The notes beneath the pieces were generated by a model. That model made no database searches. It was given only the letters and a program-made list of their open reading frames with translations, and had not been told where the DNA came from. DNA of 8,818 nucleotides. Origin: an uncultured Phycisphaerales bacterium (GTDB lineage: Bacteria > Planctomycetota > Phycisphaerae > Phycisphaerales > UBA1924). The DNA is taken from assembly GCA_937871415.1 (NCBI GenBank), contig CALMQD010000259.1, positions 1-8,818 on the forward strand, given 5' to 3'. Both the position numbers and the translations under genes were made by a program. The stretch's first letter is position 1; each line of letters begins with the position of its first letter. This document shows positions 1-5,192 of this stretch, in pieces.

Positions 1-24
1 CGGAACCGATCGGTCGACGCGCGC

Positions 25-573
25 TCACTCGGGCGAACCCGGCGCCTCGTGCGCCTCGACAAACCACAGGCTCTTGTCGACGCCGCGGCTCACCGAAGTG
101 AACAGATCCGCCGAGTCCGCGTCGCCCGCGCGGTCGCACTGGTCGATCGCCTGGCGTACGAGTTTCCCGTACGCCGCGAGCGCCGTCGCGACCGCCCGCA
201 CATGGTCGCGGCTGCGCACCGCGGCCAGGGGGTACGGCGGCAGCGCCGAGCGCGCCCCCACCAGCGCCGGAGCCCCCAGCGCGTGCCCCCCGAGCGTCTG
301 GATCCGCTCCGCGATCTCGTCGGCGTACCCGTCGACCTCCCCCGCGATGCGGTCGAACAACTCGTGCAGCGCGATGAAGTTCTCCCCCTGCACCGTCCAG
401 TGCGCCTGCTTGATCTGCGCGTACAGGTCGAGGCTGTCCAGCAGCCGCGCCTGGAGCACTTCGCAGACGCGGTTCCGCACACGGGGCGGCAGGTCGATCC
501 GGGTCGCCCGGGCCGGCACCGAGACGTTCAGCCCGCCGCTCCCGGTCACCGCACGACGATTGGACTTGGCCAT
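25..573 (-). CDS. dps: Dps-family ferritin-like DNA-binding/iron-storage protein
   Basis: The 182-residue product matches the Dps family, which oxidises Fe2+ with hydrogen peroxide, stores the iron in a 12-subunit shell and often coats DNA in stressed cells. The ferroxidase signature is intact: AHW with His58, LHELFD with His70, then Asp85 and Glu89, with the same spacing as His51, His63, Asp78 and Glu82 of E. coli Dps. The LGG turn follows at about 94-96. The first 35 residues form an Arg/Lys-containing tail of the kind that binds DNA in other Dps proteins. An open frame extends upstream to a TTG at 594, but the third candidate start, the ATG at 573, has CGGGAG six bases upstream, so I chose it. 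The gene is monocistronic, downstream of the tRNA gene and its terminator. The family call is firm; DNA binding is inferred from the tail only. Confidence 0.93.
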   Translation of the reverse strand: MAKSNRRAVTGSGGLNVSVPARATRIDLPPRVRNRVCEVLQARLLDSLDLYAQIKQAHWTVQGENFIALHELFDRIAGEVDGYADEIAERIQTLGGHALGAPALVGARSALPPYPLAAVRSRDHVRAVATALAAYGKLVRQAIDQCDRAGDADSADLFTSVSRGVDKSLWFVEAHEAPGSPE

Positions 574-579
574 GGACAT

Positions 580-585
580 CTCCCG
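580..585 (-). promoter_or_regulatory. Ribosome binding site deciding the dps start
   Basis: CGGGAG on the minus strand lies six bases before the ATG at 573. It abuts the ATG at 579 with no spacing and lies downstream of the TTG at 594, so it supports only the start at 573. Confidence 0.65.
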
Positions 586-619
586 TGGGTTCAAGGACGA
601 GATGAATGGACGTTGGTCA

Positions 620-650
620 TCTATAGCGCCCGCCCAAGGGCCCGGCGCAA
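620..650 (-). promoter_or_regulatory. Weak candidate promoter for dps
   Basis: On the minus strand, TTGCGC (645-650) is followed after 19 bases by TATAGA (620-625), an A/T-rich island in otherwise GC-rich DNA. Both hexamers are imperfect sigma70 matches and the spacer is long. The position, between the tRNA terminator and dps, is sensible. No OxyR- or Fur-like operator is evident. Confidence 0.3.
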
Positions 651-682
651 CCCGCCATCAAGATGAAAAGTCCCCAAAGAAC

Positions 683-709
683 AAGCCCCGGACGCGTGGT
701 CCGGGGCTT
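683..709 (-). terminator. Rho-independent terminator after tRNA-Ala
   Basis: This is a perfect 11-bp inverted repeat (683-693 with 699-709) around a 5-base loop. The arm is AAGCCCCGGAC. On the minus strand the stem is followed by GTTCTTT, a moderately U-rich tail. It sits 11 bases past the tRNA 3' end, which fits termination of the tRNA transcript before dps. The plus-strand side lacks a T run, so I read it as minus-oriented. Confidence 0.7.
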
Positions 710-719
710 TGACGGGAAG

Positions 720-794
720 TGGAGGCGATGAGACTCGAACTCACGACCTCTTCCATGCCATGGAAGCGCTCTACCAAAACTGAGCTACGCCCCC
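720..794 (-). tRNA. tRNA-Ala, anticodon GGC
   Basis: The 75-base minus-strand sequence folds into a full cloverleaf. The acceptor stem is GGGGGCG/CGCCTCC, the D arm GCTC/GAGC, the anticodon stem CTTCC/GGAAG with loop ATGGCAT, the variable loop AGGTC, and the T arm GTGAG/CTCAT with loop TTCGAGT. The anticodon GGC (757-759) reads GCC and GCU. The acceptor stem carries the G3:U70 wobble pair, the main identity signal for alanyl-tRNA synthetase, with A73 as discriminator. The loop has the A32-U38 combination known from bacterial tRNA-Ala(GGC). The CCA end is not encoded: the bases after A73 are CTT. All stems pair, so it looks functional. Confidence 0.97.
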
Positions 795-808
795 GTCAGG
801 GTTAGACA

Positions 809-837
809 AGTCTAGATCGGCTCAGGACGGGGTTCAA
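809..837 (-). promoter_or_regulatory. Candidate promoter of the tRNA-Ala gene
   Basis: On the minus strand, TTGAAC (832-837) is followed after exactly 17 bases by TAGACT (809-814). Each matches four of six sigma70 consensus bases. The -10 element ends 14 bases before the mature tRNA 5' end, leaving room for a short leader removed by RNase P. The -10 overlaps a small inverted repeat, TAGAC-AA-GTCTA (803-814). Confidence 0.45.
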
Positions 838-861
838 TACACCCGCCGTCGCGGCAATATG

Positions 862-882
862 GGGAGTTTTCCCGTTACTCCC
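862..882 (-). terminator. Weak hairpin after the heptosyltransferase gene
   Basis: A 6-bp stem (GGGAGT with ACTCCC, 862-867 and 877-882) encloses a 9-base loop, 14 bases past the stop codon of the heptosyltransferase gene. No U run follows on the minus strand, so termination here is only a possibility. Confidence 0.25.
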
Positions 883-895
883 GCCCCGCGGACCC

Positions 896-2215
896 TCACC
901 CGCCGCTCCCGCCCCCCACAACCGCCTCCACAGCCTTCCGCACGCGCTCGACGCTGATTTTCTCGATCGCGCAGCGATCCGGGTGGTCGTCCGCCAGCAT
1001 CTCCGGCGGCAGGTCCGGGTCGGCCACGACATGCACAAACGGGTGCTGCCCCGGCGGCAGCGTCGTCCACCTCGGATCGGTCGGCCCGAAGAGTGTCACC
1101 GTCGGCACGCCGAACGCCGCCGCGATGTGCCGCGGCCCGGTGTCGTTGGTGATCAGCACCCGGCAACGGCTCCGCGAGCCCTCGCGCTCGCTGAGAATGG
1201 CCTTGAGCGCTCCGAGCGTCACGCCGCACGCCGTCAGCGACACCGCGTGCTGCCCGGTTGCTCGTTCCTGCCCACTTCTCCCACGTCCGCCGTCGCGCGC
1301 GACTTCTTCGTTCACCGCCCGCGTGACGTTCTCCACTAGTTCACGTTCGTCGGGCGAGCCCGTCACGAGCACTCTCAACCCGCGCTCTCGCGCCAGTTCC
1401 GCGCCGATCGCGCCGAACCGCTCCACGGGCCAGCGCTTCGCCGGGTTGTTGGCCCCCGGGTTGATCAGCGCAAACACCTCGCCCGCGCCGACACCCGCAC
1501 GCGCCAACACCTCCGCCCCGAGCGTCCGCTGCGCGGGGGTCACGCCGAGCGTCATCCGCGGCTCGTCACCGTCGCCCTGCGCGCTCGATTCATTACGCCC
1601 CGACAGGAACGACCGGGCCGCGCGGAGGTAGTACTCCACCGCCGGCTCGGGCGCGAATCGGTCTCGCCCCAGGCGCGACAGCCACCCCGCACCCCCCCCA
1701 CCCCCGCTCCCGCCTCCCTCGCCCACCGCGACCTCCGTCGCGCTTCGCAGCCGCGGCGTCAGCCGTTGCGTCAACAAGAGCCCCCGCCCGTCGCGGTCGT
1801 ACCCGACGCGCCTGGGAATGAACGCCAGACGCGTGATCAGCGCCGTCGAGAACGAGTTGGTCAGCAGCAACGCCGCGTCGTACCGCCGCGGCCGGATGCG
1901 CGACGCCACCACTTTCGGCCCCATCACGCCCTTGGATCGCTCGACATGAAACTCGTCTACGAGAGGCGAACCGTCGGCGAGTGCCGAGCCCGCGAGCAGT
2001 TCGTCCAGCCCCGGTCGCACCAGCGCGCCGATGAACGACGCCCGCAGATGCCGCCTCAGAAGCGCCAGCGCCGGCGTCGCCATGACCACGTCGCCCACCC
2101 AACTCGGCATCACCACCAGAAGGCGCAGGGGCTTGGCGGGCGCGCTCGCACCGCCGCGTTCAGAGCCGAGTTCTCCGGGTCCAGCGCCGGATTGTCCCGC
2201 TTCGTTCGTCACCAA
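896..2215 (-). CDS. waaF: Glycosyltransferase family 9, probable ADP-heptose:LPS heptosyltransferase II
   Basis: The 439-residue protein fits GT9 (GT-B fold) heptosyltransferases, which add heptose from ADP-heptose to the lipopolysaccharide inner core at the cytoplasmic face. The N-terminal domain begins with LLVVMPSWVGDVVMATPAL (about 32-50); Asp42 sits where the catalytic Asp of this family lies. The C-terminal domain has the nucleotide-sugar motifs NPGA..AKRWP (252-263), NDTGPRHIAAAFG (357-369) and LFGPTDPRW (375-383), and ends with the DHPDRC segment seen in WaaF-like proteins. It is longer than the usual 340-360 residues because of a 30-residue disordered N-terminus, a Gly-rich insert at about 165-177 and another at 305-323. 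The start is TTG at 2215 or GTG at 2212. Neither has a ribosome binding site, and an in-frame TAA lies six bases above 2215. The family is secure; the exact acceptor is inferred. Confidence 0.85.
   Translation of the reverse strand: MVTNEAGQSGAGPGELGSERGGASAPAKPLRLLVVMPSWVGDVVMATPALALLRRHLRASFIGALVRPGLDELLAGSALADGSPLVDEFHVERSKGVMGPKVVASRIRPRRYDAALLLTNSFSTALITRLAFIPRRVGYDRDGRGLLLTQRLTPRLRSATEVAVGEGGGSGGGGGAGWLSRLGRDRFAPEPAVEYYLRAARSFLSGRNESSAQGDGDEPRMTLGVTPAQRTLGAEVLARAGVGAGEVFALINPGANNPAKRWPVERFGAIGAELARERGLRVLVTGSPDERELVENVTRAVNEEVARDGGRGRSGQERATGQHAVSLTACGVTLGALKAILSEREGSRSRCRVLITNDTGPRHIAAAFGVPTVTLFGPTDPRWTTLPPGQHPFVHVVADPDLPPEMLADDHPDRCAIEKISVERVRKAVEAVVGGGSGG
1685..1718 (-). other. G-quadruplex-capable G tracts inside the heptosyltransferase gene
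   Basis: Read on the minus (coding) strand, five runs of 3, 3, 5, 8 and 4 G are separated by 4, 3, 1 and 3 bases. This satisfies the usual G3+N1-7 quadruplex pattern. The tract encodes the Gly-rich linker at residues 165-177 and includes a homopolymer of eight G (1692-1699). Structure formation is a prediction only. Confidence 0.6.
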
Positions 2216-2221
2216 CCAAGG

Positions 2222-2290
2222 TTACGTTCGTCCGCTCGGCCGGGCAGGCGAGGGTTCGGCCCGTTCACCAGCCGATTCCATCCTCCGCAT
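2222..2290 (-). CDS. 22-codon leader ORF upstream of and in frame with the heptosyltransferase
   Basis: ATG at 2290 has GAGGA (2297-2301) six bases upstream, a better ribosome binding site than any at the heptosyltransferase start. The frame reads 22 Arg-, Pro-, Ser- and Ala-rich codons, then TAA at 2222-2224, six bases before the TTG at 2215 and in the same frame. It could be a translated leader that hands ribosomes on by reinitiation, or the original N-terminus of the heptosyltransferase interrupted by a nonsense mutation or sequencing error. The composition resembles the disordered segment after the stop, which mildly favours the second reading. I assign no function. Confidence 0.35.
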   Translation of the reverse strand: MRRMESAGERAEPSPARPSGRT

Positions 2291-2326
2291 GAGCCGTCCT
2301 CGCGCACGTGGAGAAGTGCCGAACCC
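2252..2326. repeat. 9-bp inverted repeat flanking the leader ORF start
   Basis: GGGTTCGGC (2252-2260) and its exact complement GCCGAACCC (2318-2326) are 57 bases apart. In the minus-strand transcript they could pair and enclose the ribosome binding site and ATG of the leader ORF. In DNA this GC-rich a 9-bp match may be chance. Confidence 0.3.
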
Positions 2327-2339
2327 CGACGGACGACGC

Positions 2340-3128
2340 TCAACCCCTCGGCCGCAGTTCCAGCCACGCCGAACTCGCCTGGCGGTGTTCGTTCATCGCC
2401 TGGTCGAACTGCCGGGCGTCCAGTTTCACGCCCGGCGGCAGGTCGGCGGCGGTGCGCTGGCGCGGCGCGTACTTCGTCAGTGTGTGCGTCTGCGCGAACC
2501 GTTCCATCACACGCTGCGACACCCCGGGCACGAACATGTCGTGCACCTCGACGAGCAGGTAGGCGTTCTTCAGCGCCGGGCTCCGGGCCGGGTCCATGAG
2601 CACGTCCTCGTAGCCTTCGCAGTCGCTGAAGATCGCCGCACGCTTCACGCGTGAAACCTCGGTCTGCAGTTCCTCGCTCGTGCACGCCGCCCGCACCTCC
2701 ACGCGTCCCGACAGCCCGTTGACGGCCGCGACGCGACGCGTCACCGCCCGCGCATACGAACTGATGTCGTACCCGATCACGCGCGCATTCGCGCAGCGCC
2801 TGGCGAACCCCACCGCGTAGTACCCCGTCGCCGTGCCGATGTCGATGACCAGTTCCGGGTCAAAGGCGATCATGTTCTCGATCGCCGGGTGCAGTTCGAG
2901 TTCGTACGTCCCCAGCAGTTCGTCCGCCAGGTTCGTCGCCGCGACCGTCGTCACGTACTTCATGCCCCTGAACGGGCCCGACATCACCTCGCCGCGGCTG
3001 CCGATCGCCTCCAGCAGCGCCTTCTCCTCGACGTGGCGCTGCTGCGGAAAGTACTGCTTGCGCAGGCGATTGATCTCGTACGCCATGCGTCCGGGCATCA
3101 CACGCGAGAGTTTGGCTGCCAGGCTCAC
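2340..3128 (-). CDS. FkbM-like SAM-dependent methyltransferase
   Basis: The 262-residue protein is a class I SAM methyltransferase. DIGTATGYYAVG (96-107) is the glycine-rich SAM-binding motif I, followed by an acidic residue at the end of strand 2 (GYD, Asp121). SDCEGYED (168-175) resembles the DxEGYE motif of FkbM-type O-methyltransferases, and the segment around LLGTYELELHPAIE (71-84) is typical of these proteins ahead of motif I. FkbM relatives methylate sugar or polyketide hydroxyls; the substrate here is unknown. The next gene downstream is the heptosyltransferase, so a surface-glycan substrate is a reasonable inference. An open frame continues upstream to 3461, but it overlaps trmL and shows no conserved motifs. 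The GTG at 3128 has AGGAG six bases upstream and gives the expected domain start, so I chose it. No signal peptide; cytoplasmic. Confidence 0.82.
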   Translation of the reverse strand: MSLAAKLSRVMPGRMAYEINRLRKQYFPQQRHVEEKALLEAIGSRGEVMSGPFRGMKYVTTVAATNLADELLGTYELELHPAIENMIAFDPELVIDIGTATGYYAVGFARRCANARVIGYDISSYARAVTRRVAAVNGLSGRVEVRAACTSEELQTEVSRVKRAAIFSDCEGYEDVLMDPARSPALKNAYLLVEVHDMFVPGVSQRVMERFAQTHTLTKYAPRQRTAADLPPGVKLDARQFDQAMNEHRQASSAWLELRPRG

Positions 3129-3134
3129 CTTGGG

Positions 3135-3139
3135 CTCCT
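3135..3139 (-). promoter_or_regulatory. Ribosome binding site for the FkbM-like gene
   Basis: AGGAG on the minus strand is six bases before the GTG at 3128. It rejects the much longer reading that starts inside trmL. A small hairpin (3154-3159 with 3166-3171, 6-base loop) lies 14 bases further upstream in the same leader. Confidence 0.7.
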
Positions 3140-3322
3140 GTGTCGGCTCGACGGGCGCGATCGACCGCGCCGGGCATGATCGTACATCGCCAGATCGTCG
3201 AATCGGCCCGCGGCCGGTTTCCCTTGAGCACCGGATTGTGGGTACGCCCCTCCCCGGCGGCACAACCGACGCCCGCCGCGCTCCCGCCCTTCTCCGTCGC
3301 CGGCCAATCCCGCCGCACCGGC

Positions 3323-3883
3323 TCAGCGCAGCCGGTTCTGCCCGTCGATCATGACCTCGCCGCGTCGGGCCAACTGCCGGATGCCCTCGTACACCGCGGC
3401 ACAAACCGCCGTCGCCAGGTTCAGCGACCGCTCCCCCGGCGCCATCGGGAAGCCCACGCACCGCTCGGGGAAGCGCCGCAGGAGTTCATCCGGCAGGCCC
3501 CGCGTTTCCTTCCCGAAGACCAGCGCATCGCCCTTGTGAAACTCGGCGTCGTAGACCGATCGGCTCGCCTTGGTCGTGAACAGCCACACGCGCGCCGGCG
3601 CTCCCGCGGGCTCGATCGCTCGCAGGCACTCGTCGAACGAGTCGTGCTCGCGCGGCTTGAGGCGAGGCCAGTAGTCCAGCCCCGCCCGGCGGCACGCCTT
3701 CTCCGACGTGTCGAACCCCAGCGGCCTGACCAGGTGCAGCGCACACCCGGCAGCGATGCACGTCCGCCCGATGTTCCCCGTGTTGTTCGGGATCTCCGGC
3801 TCGTGCAGGATCACGTGAAACAACGGCGCGACCACGCCCAACCCGACGCCCCCGTCCGAGTCGTTGGGCCCGCGATCGCTCAC
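3323..3883 (-). CDS. trmL: tRNA (cytidine/uridine-34 2'-O)-methyltransferase, SPOUT family
   Basis: The 186-residue protein matches TrmL (YibK), a SPOUT enzyme that uses SAM to 2'-O-methylate the wobble nucleotide of certain tRNA-Leu species. The sequence shows EPEIPNNTGNIGRT (28-41), the diagnostic LVRPLGFDTSEKACRRAGLDYW region (51-72), FGKETRGLP (123-131) and SLNLATAVCAAVYE (153-166). The last two form part of the trefoil-knot SAM site. Asn155 is kept, although the more usual SLNLSN is here SLNLAT. The first 19 residues are an extra Asp/Gly-rich tail. The start is GTG at 3883, whose bases overlap the TGA of the upstream thioredoxin-like gene (GTGA, 3880-3883), implying translational coupling. 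No stronger start exists before the conserved core. Soluble and cytoplasmic. Confidence 0.92.
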   Translation of the reverse strand: MSDRGPNDSDGGVGLGVVAPLFHVILHEPEIPNNTGNIGRTCIAAGCALHLVRPLGFDTSEKACRRAGLDYWPRLKPREHDSFDECLRAIEPAGAPARVWLFTTKASRSVYDAEFHKGDALVFGKETRGLPDELLRRFPERCVGFPMAPGERSLNLATAVCAAVYEGIRQLARRGEVMIDGQNRLR

Positions 3884-5121
3884 TTCTTGGCTTCGGCTTC
3901 GGCCGCCTTGCGCGCCGCCACGCCCGGATCGGCCCGCACCACGGCGCCCACCGCGGCGGACAGCTTGCCGATCTCGCCCGGGTGTCCCTGCCAGCGCACC
4001 ACGCCGTCGGTCGACAGCACGATCGCGTGCGGGATGCCGCGGATCTGCAGGGCGTTGTTCACCGTCCCCTTCGGGTCGATCGCCTGCGGGTAGGAGTGCT
4101 TGTTCTTCGCCAGGAATCCCTCGACCACCGACCGCTTCTCATCGGAGATGCCGATGACGACCACGTCGTCGGCGAACTGCTTGGAGAGCTTGTCGAGGCC
4201 GGGCATCGCGGCGCGGCACGGCGGGCACCACGTCGCCCAGAAGTCGATCACCACGACCTTCCCCGCGACGTCGGGCTTGGGTGTGATGAACGTCTCCGAG
4301 CCCAGTTCGGCCGGCAGTTTCTTGCCCTGGAAGTCGCCGGCGGAGAGGTTCGTCTTGTTCGCCGCGGGCCATCGCGCCCCGGCGTACGCGCTCGCCTCGG
4401 GGAGCGTGAAGCTGACGCCCGAGGCGGTGGTGGTCCCGCCGATCTTGACCCCGCTCCCGTCGCCGCCCGCGCCGGCGCTAGCCGGCTCGCCCCCCGATTC
4501 GTCGCCGCCCGCGCCCTGCTCGGCGCCCATCTCGGGCTTGGCGCTCTGCGCCTGCTCGACGGTCTCGCTCAGCAGCCTGTCGACCGCGGCGCCCAGCGAG
4601 TTGGTCGTGATGTCCGCGTACCGCATATTGCCCGCGCGATCCACGATGTAGATGTCCGGGTCGACGTCCACCTCGACCGCCTTGCGGAAGGCGTTGCCCT
4701 TGTCCATCGCCACCGGGAACTTGATCCCCTGGTTCTTGAGGACCTCCGGCGCCCGGTCGAAGCCCTGCTGGTCGTGCACACCGACGACCACCAGCCCCTT
4801 GTCGGCGTTCTTCTCGAACAGCGCCTGCGCGTCCTTGAGCGCGCTGTGGCTCGTGCGGTACCACGACGACCAGGTCACGAAGACCACGACCTTGCCTTTC
4901 ATCGCGTCCGCGGAGAGCGCAGGCCCCGACCAGCCCGTCAGGTTCTGCAGCAGCGACACGTCGAAGGGCTTGCCCTGCATCGCGTCCAGCCGTGTCCGGC
5001 GCTCGGCCTTGCCCTCGAAGCGGACCTTCGGGCCGGCGTCGTCGGCGCGGGCCCCGTTCGCCGGCAAACCGCAAAGGCACGCGACCAGGAGCGAACCGGT
5101 GAAAAGCGTGGAACAACGCAT
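3880..5121 (-). CDS. Exported tandem thioredoxin-domain protein (TlpA-like) with one degenerate and one CPPC domain
   Basis: The 413-residue protein has an N-terminal export signal (hydrophobic about 5-19). The likely cut is after ARA at 26, although LVAC at 12-15 also fits a short lipobox. Domain 1 (about 55-190) has the thioredoxin/TlpA outline: VVVFVTWSSWY (78-88), LVVVGVH (110-116) and DPDIYIVDRAG (154-164). The CxxC position reads YRTS (88-91), so it cannot do disulfide chemistry. A Gly/Ala/Ser-rich linker spans about 195-235. Domain 2 (about 285-395) keeps the active site FWATWCPPC (Cys299, Cys302) and the cis-proline loop GIPHAIV (Pro364), as in periplasmic TlpA/ResA thiol-disulfide reductases. 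The start ATG at 5121 has GGAGG seven bases upstream; the longer open frame to 5793 overlaps the neighbour. It is a paralogue of the adjacent upstream gene. The redox partner is unknown. Confidence 0.88.
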   Translation of the reverse strand: MRCSTLFTGSLLVACLCGLPANGARADDAGPKVRFEGKAERRTRLDAMQGKPFDVSLLQNLTGWSGPALSADAMKGKVVVFVTWSSWYRTSHSALKDAQALFEKNADKGLVVVGVHDQQGFDRAPEVLKNQGIKFPVAMDKGNAFRKAVEVDVDPDIYIVDRAGNMRYADITTNSLGAAVDRLLSETVEQAQSAKPEMGAEQGAGGDESGGEPASAGAGGDGSGVKIGGTTTASGVSFTLPEASAYAGARWPAANKTNLSAGDFQGKKLPAELGSETFITPKPDVAGKVVVIDFWATWCPPCRAAMPGLDKLSKQFADDVVVIGISDEKRSVVEGFLAKNKHSYPQAIDPKGTVNNALQIRGIPHAIVLSTDGVVRWQGHPGEIGKLSAAVGAVVRADPGVAARKAAEAEAKK

Positions 5122-5128
5122 GGTCAAT

Positions 5129-5133
5129 CCTCC
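5129..5133 (-). promoter_or_regulatory. Ribosome binding site for the CPPC thioredoxin-like gene
   Basis: A full GGAGG on the minus strand lies seven bases before the ATG at 5121. It sets the start at the signal peptide rather than far upstream inside the preceding gene. Confidence 0.8.
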
Positions 5134-5192
5134 GACGAGGGCAACTGCTAACGAAACTCCGACACGCCTCCGGGGGCGCTCACGATCGGGCC

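Noticed and set aside
3129..3461. 111-codon upstream extension of the FkbM-like protein
   Set aside because: It overlaps trmL and has no conserved motif, and a proper ribosome binding site supports the GTG at 3128.
3982..5151. Long plus-strand open frame of 389 codons opposite the CPPC thioredoxin-like gene
   Set aside because: Its product is an Arg/His/Leu-rich sequence with no recognisable motif, typical of the antisense frame of GC-rich genes. The minus strand encodes a clear thioredoxin-like protein.
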